64,000 bases of DNA from contig NZ_CP101456.1 in the NCBI RefSeq assembly GCF_024362485.1, forward strand, positions 2,976,001-3,040,000, given 5' to 3'. Shown piece after piece: positions 31,966-40,777 of the stretch. Every line of letters starts with the position of its first letter. Within the stretch, counting starts at the first letter, position 1. Source of the stretch: Natronobeatus ordinarius (GTDB taxonomy: Archaea; Halobacteriota; Halobacteria; Halobacteriales; Natrialbaceae). The position numbers and the translations under genes were made by a program. The notes under the pieces are model-generated. The model was not told the origin of the DNA. It searched no databases and worked only from the letters and a program-made list of their open reading frames with translations.

Positions 31966-33255
31966 GTGGTACCGCGACACGTGAACTACTGGTCGACGCT
32001 CCGCTACAGACGGTGGATCATCTGGGGGACGCTCGCGGCCGTCTTCCTGCTGGTGAACCTTTACCGACTCTCCTCGGCCGTGCTGGCCGATCGGCTGATG
32101 GTCGCGTTCGACACGAGCGGCGCCGCCCTCGGCACGTTACACGCCTCCTTTTTCTACGTGTACGCGCTGATGCAGCTGCCGGCGGGAATCCTCGCGGATC
32201 GGGCCGGGCCGAAGCGCACCGCGACCGGGGGAGCGATCGTGCTCAACGTCGGGGCGGTCGGCTTCGCGCTCGCGAACAGTTACCCGCTCGCCTTTCTCTC
32301 GCGGGCGCTGATCGGTCTCGGCGGCGCGGTGATCTTCATCTCGATGCTGCGGTTCGCTGCGAGCTGGTTCCGCGAGGAGGAGTTCGCGACGATGAACGGC
32401 CTCAGCATCGCCGTCGCCGGCCTCGGGGGCATCCTCGCGACGACGCCGCTCGCGGTCGCCGCGACGACGTTCGGCTGGCGCGAGACGACGCTGGGCCTCG
32501 GCGTGATCGGGCTGGGATTCGCCGCCGTCGTCTACCTGGTCGCCGACGACAAGCCCGAAGACGCCGGCTTCGAGCCGGTCGGCGACGCCGATTCGGAGCC
32601 GCTGACGCTCGGAGACGTCCTCGAGAACCTGCGGCTCGTCCTCGGGGAGCGAGAAACGTGGATCACGAGCGTCATGCTCTTCTGCTCGACGGGGATGCTC
32701 ATCACCCTGCTCGGGCTGTGGGGCGTCCCCTACGTCGTTCAGACGTACGACGTCTCGGTGACGGCCGCCTCCTGGTACACCCTACTCGGCAGCTTCGGGC
32801 TCCTGATCGGCCCGCCCGCGTTCGGCTGGCTCTCGGACCGACTCGAGCGCCGCGCGCTCCTGATCGTGATCGGCGGCGTCGGCTACGTCGTCGGTTTCGG
32901 CGTCCTCGCGGTCGTCGGCCAGCCCCCGCGGGCGGTCGTCGCGGTCGTCTACTTCGGCGCCGGGTTCCTGCTCGGGGCGTACACGTTGAGCTACGCGCTG
33001 ATCAAAGAACGCCACCCGACCAGCGCGAGCGGCGTCTCCACGTCGACCGTCAACGGCGCGGGCTTTCTCGGTGCTGCGCTGTTCCCCACGGTCCTCGGCT
33101 ACGTCCTCGACGTCTACTGGACCGGGGAACTGGTCGCCGGCGCGCGGATCTACACGGAACTTGGCTACCAGGTTTCCTTCGGGATCGCGACACTCGCCAG
33201 TGTCATCGCCCTGGGCTGTAGCCTCTGGCTCTACCGGCAGGATCCGCTGGCTTGA
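31966..33255 (+). CDS. MFS transporter
   Basis: A 429-residue carrier with about 12 membrane helices. No ATG is available; GTG 31966 gives MVPRHVNYWSTLRYRRW, and GTG 31981 five codons later is equally possible. The MFS loop motif is GILADRAGPKRTATGG (about 75-90) with a second GWLSDRLERRALL in the C-terminal half. Relatives carry organic acids or sugars. It lies after the hydratase gene and could take up an aromatic or organic acid; substrate unknown. Confidence 0.85.
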   Translation: MVPRHVNYWSTLRYRRWIIWGTLAAVFLLVNLYRLSSAVLADRLMVAFDTSGAALGTLHASFFYVYALMQLPAGILADRAGPKRTATGGAIVLNVGAVGFALANSYPLAFLSRALIGLGGAVIFISMLRFAASWFREEEFATMNGLSIAVAGLGGILATTPLAVAATTFGWRETTLGLGVIGLGFAAVVYLVADDKPEDAGFEPVGDADSEPLTLGDVLENLRLVLGERETWITSVMLFCSTGMLITLLGLWGVPYVVQTYDVSVTAASWYTLLGSFGLLIGPPAFGWLSDRLERRALLIVIGGVGYVVGFGVLAVVGQPPRAVVAVVYFGAGFLLGAYTLSYALIKERHPTSASGVSTSTVNGAGFLGAALFPTVLGYVLDVYWTGELVAGARIYTELGYQVSFGIATLASVIALGCSLWLYRQDPLA

Positions 33256-33267
33256 ACGGAGAATCGC

Positions 33268-33621
33268 TCACCTCTGGACGTATTCGACGAGCGACTCGAC
33301 GGCCTCACCGACGAGCGAGCCATCGATTCGACCCTGCCAGAAGTCGATGTCGTCAGATCCGAGCAATTGGACACCCCACGGCACGATCCGGCTGTCGTCC
33401 GAAGTTCCGCCACGAATCCAGTGGTGGGGCTCGATCTCGAGCAGTCCATCCATCCACGTCCTGGTGGTCAGTGCGAGGGTGATGTACTGCTCCCCGTGAA
33501 ACGGTCGTCCCTCGTGATTCGAAACGACGAGCCACGGGCGTGCGGCGCCCGCTCCCTTGTACGGATCGCTCCCGTACACGACGTCACCGTGCTCGTAGAC
33601 GACCGTGGAATCCTCGGTCAC
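33268..33621 (-). CDS. PemK/MazF-like toxin protein
   Basis: A 117-residue protein from GTG 33621. The motif YEHGDVVYGSDPYKGAGAAR, followed by PWLVVSNHEGRPFHGEQYIT, fits the PemK/MazF barrel, a family of mRNA endonucleases. Its GTG overlaps the TGA of the upstream winged-helix gene by four bases, the usual layout of a toxin-antitoxin pair. RNA cleavage is inferred from the fold. The C-terminal half is longer and more acidic than in E. coli MazF. Confidence 0.78.
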   Translation of the reverse strand: MTEDSTVVYEHGDVVYGSDPYKGAGAARPWLVVSNHEGRPFHGEQYITLALTTRTWMDGLLEIEPHHWIRGGTSDDSRIVPWGVQLLGSDDIDFWQGRIDGSLVGEAVESLVEYVQR

Positions 33622-33992
33622 TCCTCTCCCTCCGTTTGGCTGGGATGGGGTTCGTCTGGAGCGTGTTCTTTCCACTCGTCTCGATCCTCCGGTCCCAGTT
33701 GCTCGTTGAACAGCGCGGTCGCGCGGGCGTAGCCGTCGTGTTCCTCGAGGCGTCGCTCGTCGGTCGTAATCGCCCAGTACGTTCCCTTGTGCTCGACGAG
33801 GCTTCGCTTCTTCAGGCGTGTGAGCGCGGTGCTCACTGCCCCCTCGTCGAGGTCGGTTCGCCTCGCAATCTCGGCCGCCTTGAAGGCCCGATCCTCGTTC
33901 GCTGCGAGAAAACCGAGCACCTGATCTGTAACTGACAATTCCCTGAGCTCGTCCTCGGTCGATCGCTCGAAGGTTTCCCGATCGATTGCCAT
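33618..33992 (-). CDS. Winged-helix (MarR-like) protein, probable antitoxin
   Basis: A 124-residue protein starting at ATG 33992 (MAIDRETFERSTEDELRELS). Residues about 22-80 form a winged helix: FLAANEDRAFKAAEIARRTD, then EGAVSTALTRLKKRSLVEHK and GTYWAITTDE. The acidic C-terminus (about 95-124) could bind a toxin. It is encoded just before and overlaps the MazF-like gene. Bacterial MazE is an AbrB-type protein, so this pairing with a MarR-like partner is different. It probably also represses its own operon. Confidence 0.75.
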   Translation of the reverse strand: MAIDRETFERSTEDELRELSVTDQVLGFLAANEDRAFKAAEIARRTDLDEGAVSTALTRLKKRSLVEHKGTYWAITTDERRLEEHDGYARATALFNEQLGPEDRDEWKEHAPDEPHPSQTEGEE

Positions 33993-34138
33993 CGTGACTG
34001 TTACTACCGTGAGAAGCGTAATAGATGTTACCTGCGTTAGCGCCGGCTCGTGGGGAGCGTGACGCACTGGTCGTAGTTCCCGAACGACGAAACGAAAAAC
34101 GACCAGAAAATCGATCCCGAGCCGCACGCGGACCGAGA

Positions 34139-34732
34139 CTACTCCTGCGTCTGGCTGTACTGTTTCACCCACTCTTTTAGGGTGATCCCCATCGTCGCCT
34201 GCGTGATGGCGTTCGAGGACGCCGAGTTCGCCGACTTGACCAGTTCGGCCTCGAGCGTCCGTTTCGGCACCTCTCCGAGGAAGTGGGGGATCGCCCGCTG
34301 GACCTCGAGGGGGCAGCCGACCTCGTGGGCCAGCGCGTAGCCGGAGATGGAGTGGGGGATCTCCTCGGTGGCGTAGCGGTCGCGGTCCGTGCCCTCGAGG
34401 AGCTCGGCGTCGACGAAGTCGACGTACTCGTAGCACTTGCCCACGTCGTGGAGTAAGCAGGCGGCGACGATCACGTCCTCGTCGGGGTCGGCGCCGTGGA
34501 ACTCGCGCTGGATTCGCGCGGACTCGAGGGCGATCTTCGTCACCCCGCGGACGTGCTCGACGTTCGTGACCTCGTGGATATTCCACGCGTAGGGGATGTC
34601 CGCAACGTCCTGCCAGCCGCCGCGCTCGAGGCCGAGGGTCCACGCCTCGACGACCTGGTCGCGGAGCTCGTCGTCGGCGATGGACTCGAGTTCGGGGTAG
34701 GCCGCCCGGACCTGCGTCTCGTAGTCAGTCAT
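34139..34732 (-). CDS. HD domain phosphohydrolase
   Basis: A 197-residue HD-fold protein. Likely metal ligands are His60 (NVEHVRGV), His95-Asp96 (AACLLHDVGKCYEY) and a His in EEIPHSISGY. Such enzymes hydrolyse phosphate esters or nucleotides; in catabolic clusters they can also act as oxygen-using or amidase-like hydrolases, so the reaction is open. It starts one base after the double EthD gene, so both are co-expressed. Confidence 0.85.
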   Translation of the reverse strand: MTDYETQVRAAYPELESIADDELRDQVVEAWTLGLERGGWQDVADIPYAWNIHEVTNVEHVRGVTKIALESARIQREFHGADPDEDVIVAACLLHDVGKCYEYVDFVDAELLEGTDRDRYATEEIPHSISGYALAHEVGCPLEVQRAIPHFLGEVPKRTLEAELVKSANSASSNAITQATMGITLKEWVKQYSQTQE

Positions 34733-34733
34733 C

Positions 34734-35456
34734 TCACTCGAGGTCGTCGGCGCGCACCAGCCGTTCCTGGCCGACGAAGCGGGGACGGTCCTCGATCGAG
34801 AGGAAGTTGTCGACGTCCTCGCGAGGAGCGAGCGCCTTCGGGTGGTCGGGGTCGTAGTCGCGGGAGGACTCGTGGCCGAGGCCGGCGCGCAGCGCGTCGA
34901 GGTTCTCGAAGTAGAGTTCGGCGATGCCGTCGAACTCGGCGTGCTCGGGTTCGGTCGGGACGACGCGGGCGTAGCGGACGACGCCGGGAATCTCCCGGGC
35001 GAGCGGGACGTGCTCGTTCGCCCAGTGGTCGAGGAACTCCTCGTGAGTCATCCCCTCCTTGCGGACGAGGAACGCGGAGTGTTTGTAGAGGCCGTCGGTA
35101 TCGCCGTCGACCTCGTCTTTCTCGACTACCTCCTCACCGATGAGTCGGGGACGTTCGTCGATCGCGAGGAAGTTGTCGACGTCCTCGCGGGCCTCCTTGG
35201 CCTTTCCGCGATCGGGGTCGTAGTCACGAGAGCCCTCGCTTCCCAGCGCGTCGTACAGTTCCTCGAGATCCTCGAAGAACAGTTCGGCGATGCCGTCGAA
35301 CTCGGCGGCCTCGGCGTCGGCCGGGAGCACCTGCTGGTAGCGGACGACGCCCTCGATCTCCTTCGCGATCGGGGTGTGGACTGTCTGCCAGTGGTCGATG
35401 AACTCCTCGTGGCTCATCCCGTCCTTGCGGACGAGCAAGGCTACGTGCTTGTACAT
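34734..35456 (-). CDS. Tandem double EthD-domain protein
   Basis: A 240-residue protein made of two similar halves. Residues 1-115 begin MYKHVALLVRKDGMSHEEFI and 123-240 begin LYKHSAFLVRKEGMTHEEFL; both continue with HW..(V/N)H.P.A.EI.GVVRY and a REDVDNFL.I..RPR end. EthD normally works as a dimer of single domains, so this is a fused dimer. The single-domain relative is at 2883. It is followed by an HD hydrolase one base later. Function unknown but probably catabolic. Confidence 0.82.
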   Translation of the reverse strand: MYKHVALLVRKDGMSHEEFIDHWQTVHTPIAKEIEGVVRYQQVLPADAEAAEFDGIAELFFEDLEELYDALGSEGSRDYDPDRGKAKEAREDVDNFLAIDERPRLIGEEVVEKDEVDGDTDGLYKHSAFLVRKEGMTHEEFLDHWANEHVPLAREIPGVVRYARVVPTEPEHAEFDGIAELYFENLDALRAGLGHESSRDYDPDHPKALAPREDVDNFLSIEDRPRFVGQERLVRADDLE

Positions 35457-35547
35457 GCGGTTCGAGAATGCGTCACGACCCTAATAAAACGTGAGCAATC
35501 GGGCGAACGACGACCTGCTTCGACGCCACTTCCGTGGAGGTCACCAG

Positions 35548-36144
35548 TTACGCGCCGGCCGGCCGCTCCGCGGGCGGTAACTGGACGACGTCGACGATCG
35601 GTTCGTCGAACGAGAGCCGCATCCTGCGGTCGCTCCCGTTGTTCGCTACCACTTCGAAGCCCATCTGACGGTAGACGTGGATCGCTCGCTCGTTCGCCGC
35701 GTCGACGTCGAGGACGAGCGCTTCGTGACCGGCGTCGGCCGCGGCGGCGATCAACTGGCGACAGAGTTCGCTCCCGATCCCGCGGTCGTGGTAGTCGGGG
35801 TCGACGAAGACGATCAGCTCGGGCTCGAGGCTCGAGGCCGGCGCGTACGCGGCGTGGCCGACGACCCGATCGCCGTCGCGGGCGACGAAGTTCGTGCCGT
35901 GATCGACGAGACCCTCGAGCCACTCTTCGATCCGGACGCGCCTGACGGGTGGCAGTCCCATCGATCGATGAGCGTCGGGGTACGCCTCGTACATCGCCAC
36001 GAGCGCCTCCCGGCGCGCCGGGGTGAGCGGTTCGACCAGGAGAACCTCGCCGCGTTTGTCGACGAACCGGGGACAGCGTGGCGGACAGCCTGCGGTCCCC
36101 TCGCAGTTCGTGGGGTCCCAGGCGGCGCAGGTGTCGGTCGTCAT
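35548..36144 (-). CDS. GNAT acetyltransferase with Cys-rich N-terminus
   Basis: A 198-residue protein from ATG 36144 (MTTDTCAAWDPTNCEGTAGC). The first 30 residues hold four or five Cys (CAAWDPTNCEGTAGCPPRC) that could bind zinc. The rest is a GNAT domain with FVDPDYHDRGIGSELCRQLI as acetyl-CoA loop and a DVDAANERAIHVYRQMGFEV end. The substrate is unknown. Confidence 0.82.
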   Translation of the reverse strand: MTTDTCAAWDPTNCEGTAGCPPRCPRFVDKRGEVLLVEPLTPARREALVAMYEAYPDAHRSMGLPPVRRVRIEEWLEGLVDHGTNFVARDGDRVVGHAAYAPASSLEPELIVFVDPDYHDRGIGSELCRQLIAAAADAGHEALVLDVDAANERAIHVYRQMGFEVVANNGSDRRMRLSFDEPIVDVVQLPPAERPAGA

Positions 36145-36260
36145 CACGGCTAGGTGTACGTTCGCCGGGAGAATCAGTGCCGACCACGACATGTACGGCC
36201 CCTATATACCGTCGCAGCGACGCTCGCCACCGGACGGGACGATGCGAGGAGGGCGGCCGA

Positions 36261-36656
36261 TCAGCGCTCGGGACTGACCGTGACGACCGGAACGTCCGTT
36301 CCGAGGATAACCGCCTGCGTGACGCTGCCGAAGATGACCTTTCCCGTCGGGGTCTGTTTCCGTCCCGACAGGCAGATCATGTCCACCTCGCGTTCTTCGG
36401 CCGTTCGGATGAGTTCGCTCGCGGGCTCGCCGCTCGCCTCGTAGTACTCGTACTCGACCCCTGCTTCGTCGAACGAGTTGGCGACGGTCCGAACGGCGTC
36501 GAGTTGTTGCACCGAGCGACCCTCGGGGTTGTCCTGGAAGACGTGAAAGAGGATCGCCGAAACCTCCTCGGACGCAGCAGGGAGTGACTCGATCGTCGAT
36601 GCCTGTGCGCTCGCCCGGTCGACGTTGGTGTCGATACCGACCAGTATCTGATACAT
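36261..36656 (-). CDS. Universal stress protein family
   Basis: A 131-residue UspA-fold protein starting at ATG 36656 (MYQILVGIDTNVDRASAQAS). The end has LSGRKQTPTGKVIFGSVTQA followed by DVPVVTVSPE, the nucleotide-binding loop region, though the usual G-x-x-G-x9-GS spacing is modified. It is divergent from the MaoC gene across 133 bases. Confidence 0.85.
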   Translation of the reverse strand: MYQILVGIDTNVDRASAQASTIESLPAASEEVSAILFHVFQDNPEGRSVQQLDAVRTVANSFDEAGVEYEYYEASGEPASELIRTAEEREVDMICLSGRKQTPTGKVIFGSVTQAVILGTDVPVVTVSPER

Positions 36657-36759
36657 GGTTTCACCGTCGAAGTCGGCCGTGATAACTCCTCGGGTGGGAC
36701 AGAATCGGCCGTCGCCGGACACGACCGACGTTGTCACCGCTCGAGAACGAAGGAAAACG

Positions 36760-36767
36760 TATTTATC
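36760..36767 (+). promoter_or_regulatory. TATA box of the MaoC gene
   Basis: TATTTATC, preceded by AAAACG as a possible BRE, lies 23-30 bases before the ATG at 36790, fitting a leaderless archaeal promoter. Confidence 0.5.
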
Positions 36768-36789
36768 GGCATTGTCAGAAGAAGATGGC

Positions 36790-37251
36790 ATGGCGTACAG
36801 CTACGAGCCCCACTACTTCGAAGACTTCGAAGTGGGGCAGACGTTCGAGAGCGTCGGCCGCACCGTCACCGAATCCGACTTCGCGATCCACTCGATGTTC
36901 ACCGGCGACTGGACGGAACTGCACACCAACCGCCACTACGCCGAGGAGGGACACTTCGACGGCCGCGTCGCCCACGGCCCGATGACGTTCAGCCTGGCGA
37001 CCGGCTTCGTCTACCGGAGCGGTATCGTCGAGCGCACCGTCTACGCGTTCCTCGGGATGAACTACATGGACATCCCGAACCCCGTCTACATGGACGACAC
37101 GATCAGCCTCGACATGGAGGTCACGAAGACGAAAGAGCTCTCGAGTCGCGACGACGTGGGCCTGGTCACCATCGACACGACGATGACGAACCAGGACGAC
37201 GACGTCGTCTTCGAGGGCGACATGAAGTTCCTGATCAAGCGCGCGGAGTGA
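36790..37251 (+). CDS. MaoC-like (R)-enoyl-CoA hydratase
   Basis: A 153-residue hotdog hydratase; ATG 36790 (MAYSYEPHYFEDFEVGQTFE) is supported by the TATA box. The hydratase-2 motif is seen in FTGDWTELHTNRHYAEEGHF and GRVAHGPMTFSLATG, with Asp and His at the catalytic places. Bacterial PaaZ carries a MaoC-like domain fused to an aldehyde dehydrogenase, which opens the oxepin ring; no PaaZ is in the window, so this single-domain protein is a candidate for the ring-opening hydratase. That role is inference. Confidence 0.85.
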   Translation: MAYSYEPHYFEDFEVGQTFESVGRTVTESDFAIHSMFTGDWTELHTNRHYAEEGHFDGRVAHGPMTFSLATGFVYRSGIVERTVYAFLGMNYMDIPNPVYMDDTISLDMEVTKTKELSSRDDVGLVTIDTTMTNQDDDVVFEGDMKFLIKRAE

Positions 37252-37471
37252 TCGGTGAGAAGGCCGGAGTGCAGCGGGAAACCGTCTTCCGTCCAATCGA
37301 AAACCCGGTTTCGGAAACGATAATTCACGTTTTCGAAGTCCCAACCCGGGGTTATCGTTCGCGGAGTGTGCAACGAGTGTGGTCGTTACCTGCGTTGAAG
37401 TGCGTCGATTAATCGGCACAGATAATATAAAACGCGTCTATAACCGGGTGAAGTTTTATGCAGGTTTCTGC

Positions 37472-38758
37472 ATGATTGAGATTGTGATTCGAGATACCAA
37501 GCTCCGTGGGAGTAGACGTCAGTTTATCAGGGCAGTATCAGCCGGAAGCGTCGCGGGCGTGGCCGGGCTGGCAGGCTGTGTGGGGGATCCGACGGCCACC
37601 GACGATGACGACGGCGACGACGAGGACTTCGACACGGTCACCCTCGGCATCCTCGAGCCACTCACCGGCGAGTTCAGCGCACTCGGCGCAGAGCGAATGC
37701 AGGGGAACGAACTCGGCATCGAATGGGTCAATGAGAGCGACGAGTTCGACTTCGAGTTCGAGTACGAGGAGTTCGATACGCAAACCAACCCCGCGACGGC
37801 CAGTCGCGAGGCCGAGGAAGCCATCGAGGACTACGGCGCCAACTTCCTCACCGGCGCGATCAGCAGTTCGTCCGCGCTGGCGGTCGCCGACATCGCCGGC
37901 CGTGAAGGGGCCGTGTACACGCCGGGGGCGGCGGACATCTCGATCACCGGATCGGAGTGCAACGAGTACGTCTTCCGGTTCGAGACGAACACCGCCCAGA
38001 TGACGGAAGTGATGGCTCAGTGGACGTACGACGAACTCGGCGATCAGATCTTCTATCACATCGCCGACTACGTCTACGGCGAGTCGGTCCGGGACGAGTT
38101 CGAGAAACGGATGGAGTCGATAAGCGGCTCCTACGAGAACGTCGGCGAGACCGCATCCGATCCCGGTTCGACGGATTTCGACGCGTTCATCACCCAGATC
38201 CAGAACGCCGCCGACGAGGCCGACGCCCTCGTAGTTGGAATGACGGGGGCTGACCTCGCGATCTTCCTCTCACAGGCCGGCGAGCGCGGGCTGCAAGACG
38301 ACATCCCCATCGTGACGACGACGGCGTCGTTCACGCCCGTTCGAGGCGGTGCCGGACTTGGGGCCGTCGGTACCTACAGCGGCATCCGATACTCACACGA
38401 TCTCGACACCGGCGACAATCAGGAGTTCGTCGAGGCCTATCAGGAGAAGTTCGACGGCGAGTTGCCGGACAACTTCTCCCGGGTCGGATTCGAGTCGATC
38501 CGGATGCTCGCCCGTGGCATCCAGGAAGCCGGCTCGCGTGACCCGGACGTCGTAAAAGACGTCCTCGGCGGCCTCCAGCACGAGACCATCTTCGGTCCCA
38601 ACGAGTTCCGCGAGTGTGACGGGCAGGCAGTGAACCCGGTCTGGATGGGCGAACTCGTCGAACCTGACGATGGCGACGTCGCCGACGTCGAGATCCTGAC
38701 CGGACTCGACGGCGAGGAAGCGATCCCGGACTGTGAAGAGACCGGCTGCGAACGGTAA
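37472..38758 (+). CDS. Branched-chain-type ABC transporter substrate-binding lipoprotein
   Basis: A 428-residue secreted binding protein. The N-terminus carries a Tat signal (SRRQFIR at 14-20), a hydrophobic stretch and a lipobox ending at Cys36 (GLAGC), followed by an Asp-rich linker. The mature part is a periplasmic-binding type I fold: VTLGILEPLTGEFSALGAER at the start and TGAISSSSALAVADIAGREG in the middle. ATG 37472 puts the twin arginines correctly. It starts a unit with the permease and two ATPases. Neighbours suggest uptake of an aromatic acid or amino acid. Confidence 0.9.
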   Translation: MIEIVIRDTKLRGSRRQFIRAVSAGSVAGVAGLAGCVGDPTATDDDDGDDEDFDTVTLGILEPLTGEFSALGAERMQGNELGIEWVNESDEFDFEFEYEEFDTQTNPATASREAEEAIEDYGANFLTGAISSSSALAVADIAGREGAVYTPGAADISITGSECNEYVFRFETNTAQMTEVMAQWTYDELGDQIFYHIADYVYGESVRDEFEKRMESISGSYENVGETASDPGSTDFDAFITQIQNAADEADALVVGMTGADLAIFLSQAGERGLQDDIPIVTTTASFTPVRGGAGLGAVGTYSGIRYSHDLDTGDNQEFVEAYQEKFDGELPDNFSRVGFESIRMLARGIQEAGSRDPDVVKDVLGGLQHETIFGPNEFRECDGQAVNPVWMGELVEPDDGDVADVEILTGLDGEEAIPDCEETGCER

Positions 38759-38779
38759 CCAGCAAAAATTCTCCACATT

Positions 38780-40777
38780 ATGGTTGGCGCAATTATACAA
38801 CAGCTCTTCGATGGGTTGACGCTCGGTGTCGTATACGTACTGCTCGCCGCAGGGCTCTCGGTCATCTTCGGCGTCATGCACGTCATCAACTTCGCCCACG
38901 GTGAGATGTTCGCACTCGGTGCGTACTTCGCGCTGGCGCTGATCGCTCCGTTCGGTGGCTCGGCGTTTTTTGCCGCGTTGCTGATCGCGCCGTTGATCGT
39001 CGGCGTCATCGGCGTGGCGATCGAACGGTACACCGTCCAGCCACTGTACGGGCGAAACCCACTCTATCACATCCTGCTGACGTTCGGTCTGGTACTGGTG
39101 TTGAACGACCTGATCTACCTGATCTGGGGGCCCGGCGCCTCGAGCGTGCCGCGGCCAGGAATCATCACCGGAACGATTCCGCTGCTCGGGCTCAGCGTGA
39201 GCGCGTACAACCTCTTCATCATCGTCGCCGGCGGGCTGATGGCCGTCGCCGTCTGGGCGATGCTCGAACACACCAGGTACGGGCTCATCATCCGGGCCGG
39301 CTCGCAGGACCGACAGATGGTCCGGAATCTCGGGATCAACATCGATCGGTACTACTCGCTGGTCTTCGGCATGGGGGCGGCGCTGGCCGCGTTCGCCGGC
39401 ATCATTCTCGCCGGGAGCAGGCAGGTCAACCCCGAGATGGGGATGTCCGTCATCATCCCGGCGTTCGTCATCGTCGTCCTCGGCGGGCTGGGGAGCTTCA
39501 AGGGTGCCGTCGTCGGCGGCCTGTTCGTCGGCATCCTCCAGGAGTCGATCCTGCGGCCGTACTTCCCGTTCCTCGAGGGGATGGTGATCTTCCTGTTGAT
39601 GATCGGAATCCTCCTGATTCGGCCACAGGGGCTGTTCGGTACCGAGGCACCCGAAGACGAGAGTGGCGAGTTACTCACCGGGACCAAAGGCGGCTTCCTC
39701 GATCCACAGACGCGCAATCGACTGGGGATCGCGATGATCGTCTTACTCGCGCTGGTCCCCCTCGGTGCGGGAACGCTGTACTCGACGTTCGTCGTCACCC
39801 TGTTGATCGAGATCCTGATCTGGGGGCTGTTCGCACTCAGTCTCGACTTCGTGATGGGCTACACTGGGCTGGTGTCGCTCGGTCACGCGCTGTTCTACGG
39901 ACTCGGCGCGTACGCAGTCGCGATCACGCTGGTGAACGTCACCGAGTCGGCGATCGTCGCACTCGTCCTGGCAATCGCGGTTTCCGCGGTGATCGCGTGG
40001 TTCGTCGGCTTCGTCTCGATCAGGGTGGCCGGTGTCTACTTCGCGATGATCACACTCGCGTTCGCCGAGCTGTTCTACAACGCAGTCTATCGGCTCGATA
40101 CAGTCGAGCTGTTCGGCGAGGAACGTGAACTCACCGGCGGCTCTGAAGGAATCTTCGGGCTCGACGCCTACTACGGGATCGCCGGCGTCGGCGTCGACCT
40201 CAACGAGATCGGTATCTTCGTCGGTCCGACGGTGCTCACCGGTCGATCGCTGTTCTACTACATCGCCCTGGCGGCGCTGGTGGCCGGGTTCTTATTGACC
40301 CGGCGGATGCTCCGATCGCCGTTCGGCTCGGTGCTCAAATCCATCCGCGAGAACGAGCAACGGGCGACGTTCCTCGGCTACGATACGACCGTCTACAAGC
40401 GCCGGGCGTTCGTCGTCAGCGGTGCACTCGCTGGCATGGCAGGCGGGCTGTACACCCTCTTCTCGGGGCGCGTCTTCCCGGCCACCGCCGAGTGGATGGT
40501 CTCCGGTGAGGTGATCGTGATGGTCATCCTCGGTGGGATGGGGACGCTCTACGGGCCGATCATCGGTTCGTTCTCGTTTTTCACCCTCGAGTACTTCCTC
40601 ACGGGGTTCACCGACCGCTGGCGACTCGTGCTCGGGACGATCTTCGTCCTGTTCGTGATCTTCCTGCCCCGGGGACTGGTCTCGGTGCCGGAACTGCTCG
40701 CACCCCACCTGCCGGGCGGGCCAGGTCCACAGCCTGAACCGTCGCCGGAGGACTCAAGCACGAGGGGTGATGACTGA
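38780..40777 (+). CDS. Fused LivH-LivM permease of a branched-chain-type ABC transporter
   Basis: A 665-residue protein joining two permeases that are usually separate. Residues about 1-290 match LivH (GVVYVLLAAGLSVIFGVMHV, INFAHGEMFALGAY), and about 310-640 match LivM (FALSLDFVMGYTGLVSLGHA, GVYFAMITLAFAELFYNAVY). A hydrophilic linker lies near 285-310. No frameshift is visible. It follows the binding protein by 21 bases and shares one base with the next ATPase gene. Confidence 0.92.
   Translation: MVGAIIQQLFDGLTLGVVYVLLAAGLSVIFGVMHVINFAHGEMFALGAYFALALIAPFGGSAFFAALLIAPLIVGVIGVAIERYTVQPLYGRNPLYHILLTFGLVLVLNDLIYLIWGPGASSVPRPGIITGTIPLLGLSVSAYNLFIIVAGGLMAVAVWAMLEHTRYGLIIRAGSQDRQMVRNLGINIDRYYSLVFGMGAALAAFAGIILAGSRQVNPEMGMSVIIPAFVIVVLGGLGSFKGAVVGGLFVGILQESILRPYFPFLEGMVIFLLMIGILLIRPQGLFGTEAPEDESGELLTGTKGGFLDPQTRNRLGIAMIVLLALVPLGAGTLYSTFVVTLLIEILIWGLFALSLDFVMGYTGLVSLGHALFYGLGAYAVAITLVNVTESAIVALVLAIAVSAVIAWFVGFVSIRVAGVYFAMITLAFAELFYNAVYRLDTVELFGEERELTGGSEGIFGLDAYYGIAGVGVDLNEIGIFVGPTVLTGRSLFYYIALAALVAGFLLTRRMLRSPFGSVLKSIRENEQRATFLGYDTTVYKRRAFVVSGALAGMAGGLYTLFSGRVFPATAEWMVSGEVIVMVILGGMGTLYGPIIGSFSFFTLEYFLTGFTDRWRLVLGTIFVLFVIFLPRGLVSVPELLAPHLPGGPGPQPEPSPEDSSTRGDD

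Noticed and set aside
33622-33675. Upstream GTG start for the MazF-like gene
   Set aside because: It would add 18 Arg/Ser/Pro residues without motifs and overlap the antitoxin gene far more than the four-base GTGA coupling.
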